Positions 1 through 11,700 of a stretch of DNA of 64,000 nt are shown here, one piece after another (the first letter of the stretch is position 1; every line of letters starts with the position of its first letter). Both the position numbers and the translations under genes were made by a program. A model generated the notes under the pieces. The model saw only the letters and a program-made list of their open reading frames with translations. It was not told the origin of the DNA and ran no database searches. The DNA comes from Gordius sp. MW1 (taxonomy: Eukaryota > Nematomorpha > Gordioida > Gordea > Gordiidae): assembly GCA_964036665.1 (NCBI GenBank), contig OZ038529.1, positions 5,006,501 to 5,070,500 of the forward strand. Direction: 5' to 3'.

Positions 1-639
1 CATGAAAAATAAATTTGGTAACATGCATAAATGGAGGAATTTCAAGGGTGTACTCATAACGATGTATTCCCAAAATAATTTTGTAACTAAATTTCCACAC
101 ACCTTTACTTTTATTTAATTAATGTCGCATGAGATTTAAGTAATTCACGTATAAATTTAATATGTGCTTCAATATCATTTGAAATGTATTTTTTCGAACT
201 TTTTATACTAGGTAAGAAAATGATGCTTTACTTGCAAAACCATAATTTAAGAATTTTTTTCTTATGAATCTATAATTTTATCATTATATAAATTATGGTC
301 ATATTTCAATGCTAGCATTGCATAATAATATTTTTTTATTTAAACAAGATATTTTAACATATTATTCAGTTTGAACACTCATTACACTTAACATTAAATT
401 CGATGAAACATGCCCTAAAAATTAGGTTGATAATATTTAAAGAGATTCGATTTCCTAAAACGTTTTTAAATACGAATTCAAATTTTTAATCGTTAATTTG
501 CGACCATTATATCGCAATATTCATATTTAGAGACAATTGTAAGCGATATAAAAACCACATTTTCTTACATAGCTTGTGCTGGCCCTTCAAGAAACATTAA
601 TCATAATTTAAAAGGTATAAAAAGGGCAGTTAGGTTAGA

Positions 640-2363
640 TCTATATTTATATAAATGTAACTCCGTTTTCTTTGTTCTCTAACAACTCCTAAAGTTCTCG
701 ACGATTGCCACCAAATTTGGCCAGATCATTGCCTTAGCATCCTAAATGGTTCATATATACTTTTTATCGACCTGCGACAGCTCTAACCCTGTTTTTTGGT
801 AGTGCTTACCGCCATCTAGCGGGCGAGAGATAACGTTTTTATACTTATGTATCGTTATGGTGCTACTTATTGCCTTAATAGCTTTTCCACTTCTATCATC
901 TGTGTCTCAAATTTTTACTCAAAGCCTGTGACAAATAAATATTCTCAATAATCCAAAACATCACCATTTTCTTAAATAAAAATAACGCGCGATTTTCCAA
1001 AGATTCTCACGTTTCGTTCTTATTTCGTATTTTTAAGGAGTTTATTTAAAAATATTACAAGTACAAAAACATTACTTTAACCTTAAGAAGATGATTAATG
1101 CATACAATGATTAACCGACAAGCTTAAAATACAGTGCTATGAGCTATTATTCCAAAAGAATAATGCTGCGAGATCGCGTAGAAAATTATGCCGCCAGTTA
1201 TTCCATCAATACATCGTAATATGTATGCCAATTGATCCGGAACGTCTGCTCTATATCCGGTTAACTTATACCATACTCCGCTCGAATATGTTCATTGCGA
1301 GATACAATTCTTAACGACGCTAAAAACTAACCATCGGAAGTCCGCATCATATGCATAAATATGCTCAAGATTCAATTGCGTATTTTCCTAAATACGGTCG
1401 TCCAGACCTCTTCAGCACATTTACATGCAATCCTGCTTGACACATCTTACAGGAGCTCTTATTTAATCGTCAATCCCCAGTCGATAGGTATGACGTCACA
1501 GCACGTGTTTTCGCCAGAAATTTAAATCAATGATTAATCTTATTGTTAAGCATGGGTATTTGGCTCTATGCGTTGCTGGATGTACTTATATAATTATTCT
1601 TGAAGATTTATGCTTACAACAAAGTTTTGCCTCAATTGGGTATGCCTGCATTAAATCGATCTGCTGCTACTCCATTCGATGTAGACTTACATGGTGAACA
1701 AAATTTTAAACAAAATGATTTTTTATCTTATGTGGGATCTAATGTTCCAAAGCTTACGCTGTAACAAAAAGCCATTTACGATAAGATTTTGCTTTCTGTA
1801 ATTATTTTTCATCATAGTTAAATTTTTCGCTTTCACTGTACTCGCAGAAATTTGTATTAATTCCCATTAATTCTGATTTCAACCAAATATTGTAAAATCA
1901 TTTAACCAACTTTGAAGTGCCTTTTTGATATTTCTTCATTTTAATACTATAGATTTTAGGCTATGACAATACACTATTATTATACATTTTATACGCTTTT
2001 CTAAATTTTTCTCTGCATTGTCTAACATTATCATTGACTTTTCAGGTTTTAACTTATACACATTCGTCACCCAATTACGCATATTATCGCTAAACATCGC
2101 ACTTTTTAACCTATAAAATTGAAAACTACCGAATAAGTATTTAAAACTGTTATAAATCTATTTAATTATTATGAATAAATATGCCTTCTCCTATTATTAA
2201 GTTTAATAATATTTATTTACATAATACAGCATTCAAATTTTTCACATCATAAACTTTCTTACAGCCGACCCAAATTCATTCATATATGTCCTACTAATAT
2301 TTACTAATTTTATTTAGCTGATTAAGAACTAAGCCAAAGCAACGCTTGGCCGGACACAGCTAG
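640..2363 (+). mobile_element. Degenerate Helitron
   Basis: The left end reads TCTATATTTATATAAATG, typical of Helitron 5' termini. The right end has a short imperfect hairpin (GCCAAAGC..GCTTGGC) followed about 10 bp later by CTAG. The flanks are A on the left and T on the right, fitting A/T insertion without target duplication. Inside lies a decayed Helitron Rep-type N domain (see 1155-1760). No helicase domain was seen, so this is a shortened or decayed copy. Confidence 0.75.
1155..1760 (+). pseudogene. Helitron-like N-terminal (Rep) domain, decayed
   Basis: Conceptual translation in one plus frame gives, in order: CRQLFHQYIV (about 1188), an ERLLYIRL stretch, GSPHHMHKYAQDSIAYF (from about 1337), YGRPDLFSTFTCNPA (about 1393-1437), and ELLFNRQSPVDRYDVTARVF (about 1452-1512). 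These follow the order and spacing of the Helitron_like_N domain (RQLFQQYIVD..., GSPRYMH...QDAM, YGRPDLFITFTCNP, D..VARVF). Several stops interrupt it, including TGA right after CNPA. A downstream segment near 1610-1760 (VLPQLGMPALNRSAATPFDV) resembles the region between N domain and helicase in these proteins. It is not functional as it stands. Confidence 0.8.
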
Positions 2364-2451
2364 TATTTAATAAAAAATGACGATCGATTTACTTTGATTT
2401 GATCAATATTTGTGATATTTGTCTTGCTAAGCACATTCAGGATGTTATTAC

Positions 2452-2651
2452 GGCACCCGGTCAAAGTAGCAGAAAAAAAGCAGCCAAATTGTTCAAATCA
2501 AGATTGGTCAGGAGGGTTAGGGTTTTAGGTTAGGGTTAGGGTGAGCACATCAAATTCCCTCCCCATTTGAGATTTAATTCTAATATATTGATTATCTAAA
2601 AAAATATTTTTCTGCTACTTTTTCATCGTTCTGCTACTTTGACCCCGATTC
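2452..2651. mobile_element. MITE with telomere-like core, family T1 copy 1
   Basis: A 200 bp element with related ends (GGCACCCGGTCAAAGTAGC; right end complement GAATCGGGGTCAAAGTAGC). It is flanked by the direct repeat GTTATTAC (2444-2451 and 2652-2659). The centre (2516-2548) holds degenerate TTAGGG repeats. Other copies lie at 22251-22500 and 44795-45008. The 8-bp duplication fits hAT or Merlin; the superfamily is not certain. Confidence 0.8.
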
Positions 2652-2795
2652 GTTATTACGATTTTATATCACAAAGTTTACAAACCATTCAAGTATTGGT
2701 CTGCAGCGATCCTAATTAAAATGTGAAAAATGTCTAAAATTGATGGGAATAACTTTATTACATTTATAATAAAAGTAATTTATGGATATTTTTAG

Positions 2796-3022
2796 TAACG
2801 ATAATTACGAACCATTGTGCTTTATCCCTTCCATCGGCTAAAACGGCATGGGCAGTATACAATTCACGAAAACCCGTAGTCAAAAGGGCGTCAGATGAGT
2901 ACGTAGAAGAAGAATCGTGCCCTTATATTAAAAGGTCCAAATCTACTTGGCCTCCATACATGGCAGGACTCATAACACGGATCAATTGTGCCTTGACTGA
3001 CGCCATTAATACTTTAGCTCAA
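2796..3022 (+). CDS. Candidate coding exon, unrecognised gene
   Basis: The plus frame with codons ending at 3070 is open for 106 codons (2753-3070), which is long for this AT-rich DNA, and its composition changes from intron-like to protein-like after TATTTTTAG at 2795. Residues include SLPSAKTAWAVYNSRKPVVK, RASDEYVEEESCPYIKRSKS and TWPPYMAGLITRIN. A possible donor after CAA (GTGGTA at 3023) leaves phase 0, which fits the acceptor at 6928 of the next candidate exon; joined, the junction reads TLAQ-ENVKLDSLF, a smooth amphipathic stretch. I do not recognise the family. The donor is weak and a second (3026) is possible. Upstream exons would lie before the Helitron or outside the window. Confidence 0.45.
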
Positions 3023-3073
3023 GTGGTAGACTTTTTGCTTACCTTTATGATTGTTAATGACCATATATATTAA

Positions 3074-4522
3074 ATAGACTACTTATCCTCTTTAAATACG
3101 TGTTTTGTTCTTTTTCCAACTTTTCGTACCATTTACCGATGCAGTCCCATAAATATTTTCATTATTTTGTGCTAAGTCAGATTTGACATCTTATAAGTGT
3201 AAACCATCATGGGGTTTATATACATGTAGGTTATTATTTTTAACTTTGAATTTATTTTATGACATATGGTTCTCTACCCCAAAATACTCATTTTAAGCGT
3301 AAATTATTTTATTTACTGTGTTTTATAGTATGTTAGGGCAGAGGGAGGATATAACGCCTTTTTAAGTTTTGGTATATGATAATTCATTGTAATTTATTAT
3401 AAAAAATAATAGTTGAAAAAAGTTTTTAATTAATATGTGCGCAAATAATGGTCGTATATGTTAACTATATTGTAGCTGCGAGAAATCGTACTATCATTTC
3501 TTTTATTCAATTTACAAAGGATATGCAGATAATCCATGATTCAATAATTTTGGGCTTTAAAAATTAATTAATAAAAAGATAAATATATAATATAATTTTT
3601 GTAAGAAAACTATCTTTCAACAAGATGTTTTATTTATTGCTTTTCACATTGAATTGATGGTGTGAAAAAAACTAAATTAATAAGTCTAATTTATATAAAT
3701 ATAGGAGAAAGAATTCTCGATATCTCCATTCGTTTATGATCTCAATATAATGGGCCTGGACGAACATATAAATCTTACCGGAAGCTCATCCTCTGATGTT
3801 AAAGTTTAAAACCTTAATAAATTTTTAATAAAATTATTTCCTCTTTTATTTAAGAACTTTATTTATCATTTAAAAATATAAAAAGATTGATATGAAACTC
3901 ATTTCTCAGGGCCAATTATTTTACAAAAAAAGGATTGCTAATGCTTCACGCTCGATCAAAATTTAGTTGGAATCGGGTCAAATTAATAAAGAGAGACTTT
4001 CACATAACAATATTACGATTTTGACTAGTCAAACAACACTATTCATTCACGCACGGTATTATTTCTTGGTTTCCAAGACTTAACCACGTAGAAGAATATT
4101 GCTTAATGCGTATTGAGAAAAGATATTAGAAAAACATAATTGTGTAACCCTTTGAATTATTACAGCACATTCCACACCCCCCCCCCCCCCCCCAATCTAA
4201 ATGTTGAATATCATACCTGATTAAATGATTTCTCAAATATTTACTTTTATCGTAGATTAATATTAGGCTATATGGCACAAAATGTTTTTAATGTTAGAAT
4301 GGCAATAGTTTACAAAGCTAATATTTAAATTACCCAGTTTTACGGTGAGGCTTATTCATATTAAATTAGTTTAGTATCTAAATTATTACCTATTCCGATA
4401 TTTTCTTTATATTACTCGAGGCCACTTTGACACTATAACCTTATCATAAAAACAAAACACAATTTATTTTAGCTCGATTTTATAGAACAGTAATTATATT
4501 TTATAAATATTATTCAATTCGA
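3074..4522. other. No gene seen; probable intron
   Basis: AT-rich sequence without convincing coding potential, probably part of the intron between 3022 and 6929. The only notable item is a 17-base poly-C run at 4177-4193. Confidence 0.4.
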
Positions 4523-5335
4523 CAGGCGCGTAGTCAAGGGCGGAAAGCGGGACTTTTCAACCCCCTTGACCAAAACTTGAAATTTTTGATTAATAATTAG
4601 ATGGATTAAAATAGTGTATTGTAGTTTAGTTGCATAAAAATTTTTGAGACACTTATAAAAGCCTGGAAACATAATATATACATTTAATTTTTACCAATTT
4701 AATTTTCGACTAAAAGCTTGCACCCCACCATTATAATTTTCCACCATTGATTCTAAATTATGAAAAACTTGTTGTTTTTTTATCTAAACAAGCTGTACTA
4801 AAAAATGACAAGTTTACAGATTGAGTGACTGTATAATTTTGCTTATTAGCAACTTGAGAATTTTCAGATAAAACTCATATAATTTTGCTTTGGTTTCGGC
4901 CATTATTTAATTTTACCTAAATGATAATATTTTCTGCCAGTTGAATAACTTGCATAAGGTCCATCATGGACCTAGCCAGGTTTTGGATTAGGGGGGGGGG
5001 GGGCAAAACGTTTAAAAGTTCAATTAGGGGAGGGGATCAAAACATAATTTTTTAATTTACAACGTTTTTGCATTGAAATTTTTTTTTCGTAATTTAGGGG
5101 GGGGGCCGCCCCCCCCCTCTGGCTACGTCCATGAGGGCCATGTCCTTTTTTAAGGTAAGCGATAGTAAATGCTTTGATTAATGAAGAGAAGAGATTTTCC
5201 AAAGCTGGTTATATAGCGCCTTGAAATTTGGCATATATTGTACGCGAAGTTTATTCTTGTTAGATTATAAATAAAAGAGTCGAAAATTTTTTCGAATTTT
5301 TCCTCCCCCTTGAGAAAATCCTGGCCACGCGCCTG
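4523..5335. mobile_element. hAT-type element, CAGGCGCGTAG family copy 1, with nested insertion
   Basis: Ends CAGGCGCGTAGTCA and (right) CCTGGCCACGCGCCTG are inverted repeats shared with 8265-8541, 11924-12199 and 14398-14628. The left arm runs to about 4580. The middle shares sequence with 14398-14628 (ATTAAAATA..TTAGTTGCAT, CACTTATAAAAGCC). The right part from 5139 matches 8340-8541. A second element (4965-5133) interrupts it. No clean target duplication was seen for this outer copy. Confidence 0.65.
4965..5133. mobile_element. CATGGGCGTAGCC-family MITE, nested copy
   Basis: Starts CATGGACCTAGCCAGG and ends TGGCTACGTCCATG, with G-rich left and C-rich right arms. The flanks AGGTCCAT (4957-4964) and AGGGCCAT (5134-5141) are an 8-bp duplication with one mismatch. 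The intact target AGGTCCATGTCC is seen in the related outer element at 11996-12007, which confirms insertion into that element. Confidence 0.75.
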
Positions 5336-5345
5336 TAGTTTAATC

Positions 5346-5585
5346 GGGAACCGGCCAAAGGAGCACAGAAATAGGAGCGAAACTCGTCATGATTGCTCAG
5401 GATGAATTTAACATATTGTCTTAGCACAAAATATTTTATATTAACATGTCCTAGTGAAATCATAACAAGTAAATATATGGGTTAGGGTAAGTGTTAGGGC
5501 TAGGGTAAGGGTTAGGGTTTGGGTTATAATAACAAAGTGTGCTCCTTTCCTGATGAGCTCTGATGAACTCCTCTGACCCCCACTC
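5346..5585. mobile_element. MITE with telomere-like core, family T2 copy 1
   Basis: Flanked by a perfect 8-bp duplication GTTTAATC (5338-5345 and 5586-5593). The left end is GGGAACCGGCCAAAGGAGC; the right end is the matching inverted ACTCCTCTGACCCC. The core at about 5479-5525 is a run of TTAGGG-like repeats (GGGTTAGGGTAAGTGTTAGG and following). The second copy is 10943-11187, in inverted orientation. T2 resembles T1 in its end motif GGTCAAAG and in the telomere-like core, but the internal sequence differs. Confidence 0.8.
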
Positions 5586-6083
5586 GTTTAATCATATGTT
5601 TTTGAGATTTATTTCATCTTTAATGAAATGATATTTTAAAATCAGATATATGAATATCAAACTTACTAAAATAGCATTGTATGATCATATTGTTCAACTA
5701 TATGAATATACAACTGCCAAAATTACATTGTATGATATTGATAAATAAAAACAAAGGCATAGCCAATATTTATTTAAAGTGAAGAAAAATGTTCTATGAT
5801 GATTTAGGGAGAGCCACATTAGTAATACTTAACCACAATTTATTTTAATAAAAAAAAATCCTGCCCCTCCCTAGCTACGTCCGTAATAAAATTTTTGATA
5901 AAAATTTCATAAAATACAATTAAGTTAACTACCGATGTTTATACAAAATAGCTAAGTTTCAAATGACATTGCGAAAAGGAATTTATAATTGCTTACAACC
6001 GTTTCTATAATCAAAAGTTACCTATGGGTTTTTATGTTTAATACATCTCATAAATGCGCTTCTCTTCTAACGGTTTTGTATAA

Positions 6084-6734
6084 TCTAATATATAAAAATG
6101 AAACTATCTATTATGTGTGTATGCCGCCACCAAATTCGGAAAACTACCGGACCGATTTGGCTCAAAATACCATTTTGTAGGTCTTTAGCGATAGCTTTAA
6201 AAAAATGTATCCAAAATTTAATGATTAATTTTTGATTATAGGTAATTTTGCCTTAAAAAATTTGCTTGGGGAGGGGGCAAAGGTGCAGAACAAAGGTGCA
6301 GAATTTTGCACAACGCCACACCTTATCTTAAAAATATCAATTATTTGTTATTTTTCGTTAAATAAACTATATGCGTATCCGTATCCGCCTTTTGTTCTAC
6401 GGACATTATTAAGTTCAGAATTAAAAGTTTTATTCAGAAACAAATAATTATAATTATGATATTGTTTCTTAATTACAAAAAATTAAAAAAAATTGCTTGA
6501 AGGGCCAGGGGGCCAAAGATTTTCCCTTGGGGGGGGGCATGGGGCCAGTTACCTCTTGGGTGGGCCTGGGCCTTGGAACCTCTTTAACTATTTGTTTAAA
6601 AATCTTTGCATAATAAACACTTACCAATTATATTTGGTATATTCTTAATCTATTGAAACTTATCTATAAGATGATATATATTCTGCTAATACACCTGGGT
6701 AAATGGCAAAACAACGTTTGCCGGGTTCAGCTAG
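6084..6734 (+). mobile_element. Non-autonomous Helitron
   Basis: The left end is TCTAATATATAAAAATG after an A. The right end has the hairpin GGCAAAACAACGTTTGCC followed by GGGTTCAGCTAG and then T. This is the classic Helitron signature: 5' TC, 3' hairpin about 10 bp before CTAG, inserted between A and T. No transposase was seen. It lies 195 bp upstream of the exon at 6929, inside the presumed intron. Confidence 0.75.
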
Positions 6735-6928
6735 TACTCAATAAACATGAAATTTTGTTTGCTCATAATATTTTTGGTTTTTACACAACATGCATTATGC
6801 CATATACAAGTGCCCAACTGTTTCAAAAAGTGACAATATGAGTTTTGCACCTTTATCTACTAGAACATACCCAAATTATATTAAATTCATTGAGTTTTTA
6901 TAAAATTTAAATTTAATTTACATTTAAG

Positions 6929-7393
6929 GAGAACGTCAAGCTTGATTCCCTGTTTGACGCTTTGGTTTTACTCAAAAACGTATGGGGTCTTAGCGGGCTT
7001 CACAACCAAGATGGCAAGCCTATAAATTACAAAGACCTGCCACCTAAAAAGGGCCAAAACAGGAGTCATCATCCACAACCCTTCATTGAGTTGCACATGG
7101 CACCAAAGGATTTAAAGGCTGCGGGAAAAGATCGTCGTTCTACCATGCCTTATTTGGAAGACACGTTTATTAACTTAATATACTTGGTTTGTTATTTAAG
7201 AACTTCAAGATATCCTCCAAAACCAATGAATCGCCCTAATTTGCCTAAATCTTTAGTCGAGTACACATCCGTTAAGGATAGGAGTCAGGTTCATTTGAGA
7301 GATGCACTACTATTGCAGAAATACGTAATCGTGTTACAATTTTGCAAGACCTCAGTACTTGTCCCTTACGAGCATCAAGAGATTATTAATTAA
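6929..7393 (+). CDS. Terminal coding exon, unrecognised gene
   Basis: A reading frame opens right after the acceptor ACATTTAAG (6928) and runs 154 codons to TAA at 7391-7393. Key stretches are ENVKLDSLFDALVLLKNVWG, GLHNQDGKPINYKDLPPKKG, QPFIELHMAPKDLKAAGKDR and RSTMPYLEDTFINLIYLVCY, with the C-terminus VLVPYEHQEIIN. The codon use and mixed residues look like real protein, rich in basic and proline residues, with one hydrophobic patch (INLIYLVCYL) that is too short and interrupted for a confident membrane helix. No family recognised. Phase 0 at its 5' edge matches the candidate exon at 2796-3022. A possible polyadenylation signal AATAAA lies at 7812-7817. Confidence 0.65.
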   Translation, partial: ENVKLDSLFDALVLLKNVWGLSGLHNQDGKPINYKDLPPKKGQNRSHHPQPFIELHMAPKDLKAAGKDRRSTMPYLEDTFINLIYLVCYLRTSRYPPKPMNRPNLPKSLVEYTSVKDRSQVHLRDALLLQKYVIVLQFCKTSVLVPYEHQEIIN

Positions 7394-8256
7394 GAATTAC
7401 ATCCATCTTCGATTTACTCCACTTTAATATATAGTGGATTTCTACTTTATACATAATTAATACACTCGTGTTTGTGGTGCTAAGTACTCTGTTAGATTTA
7501 TATCTTTATATGACTACTATATGCATATTAGTTGGATCTGGATTTGATTTGTTAAATTGGATTGAAGAATAAGATGTAACAACACCTCAGATTTGCTTAC
7601 ATTTTACAAGATGCCTGATCTAAAACAGCATTTTGAGATTCTATCTAACCGCATTTGATCAAAGCATTAACGCTAAAGTAATAATAATATAGATGGCGCT
7701 AATTAGATTATCTAGGAACCTTCCTGTTATCTGACACTCGTAAAATTTTAAAATTGACTATTTATATATTCATTTTGAAATATAGTAAAAACAAAAAGGT
7801 TTAATTGCTTTAATAAACATCTTTATACGATTATAATAGTCGCACCAAGTGTTTATTAAAAAAGTTAATAAATTTTTTTTAAATATATTCTAACAGCCAT
7901 GTAAAGCGATTCGATATTTTGGACTAAATGGCTCATCATCAGTAGCCATTTAAATTTTTCAATATTTAAACAACAACAAATTTTAAATATAAAATAGATA
8001 TACAAGTTCTCAGAATTTAGGACATACCCAATATGTGATATGTAGGCGTTTAAGTTTAATTATTTAAAAATCAAAATTTTTTCATTTGTGAAATAGTTGA
8101 CAATGACATTTTCAATTTGTTCAATTATGGTGAGGGTCCTGCAAAATCAATTTTTGAACTCGGTTCGATCCTGTGTTATATAAAAACGACTTAAATCAAA
8201 ATTTTTAACTTTCCCATAGGTCAAAAAATATTAAATTCCGTTGTTATGCAATATAA
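7394..8256. other. 3' flank; nothing clear
   Basis: Downstream of the terminal exon; AATAAA at 7812. I see no further gene or bounded element. Confidence 0.35.
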
Positions 8257-8264
8257 GAATTAGA

Positions 8265-8541
8265 TAGGCGCATAGCCAAGGGGCGGAAAGCGAGACTTTT
8301 CTAACCCCTTGACCAAAATTTGAAAATTTTTTTGAAGGTTTATGTCCTTTTTTAAGGATAAAAGCAATAGTAAATGCTCTGATTAATGAAGAGAAGAGAT
8401 ATTTCCAAAGCTGGTTATATAGCGCCTTGAAGTTTCGCATATATTGTACGCGAAGTTTATATTTGTTACATTATAAATAAAAGCGTCGGAAAAATTTTTT
8501 AATTTTTTTTCCCCCTTGAGAAAATCCTGGCTACGCGCCTG
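8265..8541. mobile_element. hAT-type element, CAGGCGCGTAG family copy 2
   Basis: Ends TAGGCGCATAGCCAAG and TGGCTACGCGCCTG; perfect 8-bp duplication GAATTAGA (8257-8264, 8542-8549). Intact and non-autonomous, 277 bp. Confidence 0.85.
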
Positions 8542-9182
8542 GAATTAGACCTTGTTTTATTCTATGCAATAATATTCATCCAAAATGGATCCGATTATTT
8601 AAAATAAACTTGGCTTAGCATAAGCAAAAAGTAAGGTAAAATATTTTTGCCTAATCCTGACTATTGCTACAATCTTATCTAAAAATGTTCTTCGCCATTT
8701 TCCTGAAATTTTATATTTGTTGAGCATTTTAAAATTAATTCAATCATCAAATATTCATTTCTTTGACTCAACCTGGCCCTGCCTAAATTATTCTTTAATT
8801 TTTTTAAACAGTCTCGCGCAATCCATGCAGAACTCGAGTATAGCTAGTGATGTAGCTAATTATTAAAAGGGAGTGGGGACAGACAAGTTTTTTTAATTTG
8901 GGTGAAGTGATAAACGGCGGCTGGCCAAATTATGCAAACTTAATAAGTTATCCTATTTGAAATAAATTTTTATTAATGCAGAACATTTTTAAATAACAAC
9001 GACAATATGTAAAATTCTACACAAACAGACATCTTGACGATAAAAGTAGAATCAAATGGTTTATTAGAGAAATATAACTTAAATAAATATTGGTGTATAA
9101 ATCCAAATATAAGAAGCCAAGCCAAGTATGTGTAATTTAATTAATTTTATATGTAACTCAAATTGTTATCAACTTTGAGTAA

Positions 9183-9459
9183 GGGCTTGTCTTAATATCG
9201 GATTTTGCTGCGCAGCAAAATCGTTGTACGGGTTATAATAGACGTGTCTTAACTTCGAATTCACGGCAGATTTCCGTTTCAGACGCATAACATAACAGCG
9301 ATTAATCTCCAGAGTTAAAATAAACAAAAAAAGGGTTTTAACTATCAAAAAACAAAATATTAATAAATTAAAACGAAGTTTGACCCATGAAATTGAATAG
9401 GATATTTGACAAAGTAAATTCGCGCAATTTGAATCTTAATCCGATATTAAGACAAGCCC
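9183..9459. mobile_element. Harbinger-like MITE copy 1
   Basis: A 277 bp element with inverted ends GGGCTTGTCTTAATATCGG and its complement, flanked by TAA on both sides. The second copy is at 49789-50066. A 3-bp TAA duplication and G-rich ends fit PIF/Harbinger, though the exact boundary is ambiguous by one base. Confidence 0.7.
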
Positions 9460-9898
9460 TAAGATATTGTTTACATAAGAAACCGAGAAGACCGATATAT
9501 TAGGGGCGAAAATTAGCACAAATTTGATTTAGCTCTATTAGAATGTTCACTTATCTTTTGAATGATAACCAAAAAATTTTGATTTGAAAAAATGCTGAAA
9601 ATAACTTGTTTTAAAATATTTCGAAACTATTATACTATCTTATTAATAAGACCATTAGAATTGGAAAAATTTTATATTGGCGAAATTGAAAGAGAGCTAC
9701 ACCGCTTTTTAGTGTGTATTTTTATTTGAAAATTCTATTTGATATATTAAAAGAGATGCTGTATAAAGGGGGTTATAAGTCCTATCAATTTGCAAATTAA
9801 ATTTTATCTCAACCTAATCTCATTTCTTGTGGCCACGTTGAGAGATCGTTCAAAACTCTTTTGATAAAAACCGTTATATTATTTACTTTATAACCATA

Positions 9899-10330
9899 GA
9901 CTAGATAGACTGCCTATCAACGCACAAAATGTGCACCCTTTTTTCCACCATTTTGATGTGAACATGTGATCATATAGAAATTAGTAATTTTCGCAAATTA
10001 AATTATCATAAAAAGGTAAATATAAAAATATTGAATTGGGTGGATATCAAAAACAGCATTTTAAAATAAGTATCATTTACACAATACATAAAAATTAAAA
10101 ATGTAAAAACTGCGCTTAACGTTTATTTAATAATAAAGCGCCATCAATATTTTGTATAATATTAATTTATTGACGTTCGTTTAAATTTATAAAATAGTGA
10201 GGAAGGTAAATTGACTGTTATAGGGCAAAATTACATGGTTAAAATACACCAGTTGCATTCTTCAAAATGGAGGAAAATTTGACACACATTTAAACATATG
10301 CAACATTTGGCACGAGCAGTCTATCTAGTC
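9899..10330. mobile_element. TA-flanked MITE (GACTAGATAGACTGC ends) copy 1
   Basis: The ends GACTAGATAGACTGC and GCAGTCTATCTAGTC are inverted and flanked by TA, fitting Tc1/mariner-type mobilisation. The subterminal sequence (GTGCACCCTTTTTTCCACCA; right CTTCAAAATGGAGG) is shared with the copy at 22209-22900. Confidence 0.75.
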
Positions 10331-10942
10331 TATAATATAACACATAAATTAACTTATAACAAATATCCAATTTAAACTTTCTTTATAACTTTAAAGTCAA
10401 GAAGTGTTTATATTAAAGTTAAATAATGAACATAAAAGGTTTAAACCCTTTCTTTAAAAATATTTTTTTAAGAGTTATTGGCGAACTAAATGAAATTTAA
10501 ATATGCCAACCCAAGTCGCTTCTCAAAAACACATTTATACCCTAATCCTCTTTTGTTTTAATGGGCTTTTTAACGATAATATTTTTAGTCATGCCTACAA
10601 ATAAATTCAGCAAAAAAAGCTTAATAACACTAAGATCCTAGATTATAAAATAATACTTAAACTTAAGTTTGGAGATTTCTTCATAAAAATTGCTGTAGAA
10701 AAGCTATGACCCGTCAGAAGACCTTTTTCCCATAGCGGTTTATAATTTGTGGCACGTATTGTAAAAAATAGACAGGATAAAAAACTTTACTAACATCACT
10801 TAATTTCCCCTTCCACTATGAAATAATTATATGTGCTCTGTTTAATATCTATTATTAGTTTATAACTACGCTCGCATAAGGCGGTTTCCATTCAAAAACA
10901 TTTTGCTTATCTATATTTTTTTGTCTAATCAGAGTAAAGTAG

Positions 10943-11187
10943 GTGGGGGTCAAAGGAGCACATCAGAGCTCATCAGAAAAGGAGCACACTTTGTTATTAT
11001 AACCCAAACCCTAACCTTAACCCTTACCCTGGCCCTAATACTTACCCTAACCCATATATTTACTTGTTATGATATCACTAGGACATGTTAATATAAAATA
11101 TTTTGTGCTAAGACAATTTGTTAAATTCATCCTGAGCAGTGTGCTCCTTTTCTGATGAGTTCTAATGAGCTCCTTTGACCGGTTCCC
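10943..11187. mobile_element. MITE with telomere-like core, family T2 copy 2
   Basis: The right end is CTCCTTTGACCGGTTCCC; the left end is GTGGGGGTCAAAGGAGCAC. Flanks TAAAGTAG (10935-10942) and TAAGGTAG (11188-11195) form an 8-bp duplication with one mismatch. The core at about 11002-11054 carries CCCTAA-like repeats (CCCTAACCTTAACCCTTACC). It is inverted relative to 5346-5585. Confidence 0.75.
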
Positions 11188-11215
11188 TAAGGTAGAGTAG
11201 ATCCTGTCCAGTTAG

Positions 11216-11700
11216 TCAGAAACTGACAACATGTCTAAGATTATGTCTCCACTGACGATTTGGACAGGGCGCGCACCTTATTAGGAATGGGTGTAAGAGT
11301 AGATAAAACGATGCGCTATAGATCAACAAACTTAGCTCCGAAAGACGTAAGAAGGTTGTCGAAAATCCTGAATATTTTAAACTGACGGAATCCTTGAAGG
11401 TGACGGGCGATAAATAACGAATTGACCCGAGAAACAGAGCAAGCGAATAAATATGTCGTCGAAGAAATCCAGAATCCTTGAAAGTAACGGGTGATAAATA
11501 AAGAATTGGCCTGAGAAAATAAGTCATGGAAAAATTCGAAGGTTGGAACCCAGCCAGAGGGTCAAGAATATAAAAGGCCCCTAGTAATGGGGAAAAATGA
11601 AAACGCCCAACAGAGCGTTTTCGAAGAACATTTTTATTTTGATAACACTTTACACAGAACAGAAAGTCTTAAGAGAACATTTCCCTTACTTAATAATTGA
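11216..11700 (+). repeat. LTR-like block with internal 47-bp direct repeats
   Basis: Contains two imperfect direct repeats (11388-11434 and 11472-11518; each starts GAATCCTTGAA and ends GAGAAA), a TATA box (TATAAAAGG at 11569-11577) and a downstream stretch that could be the R/U5 region of an LTR. A related motif appears on the minus strand near 54674-54697. No gag/pol and no target duplication were seen, so a solo LTR is inferred, not shown. Confidence 0.35.

Noticed and set aside
5020..5463. Minus-strand frames of 60-67 codons (also 8231-8440, 11881-12069)
   Set aside because: They fall inside the CAGGCGCGTAG transposons and just translate repeat sequence.
5478..5525. A true telomere or chromosome end
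   Set aside because: The TTAGGG-like tract is short, degenerate and enclosed in a MITE with an 8-bp target duplication.
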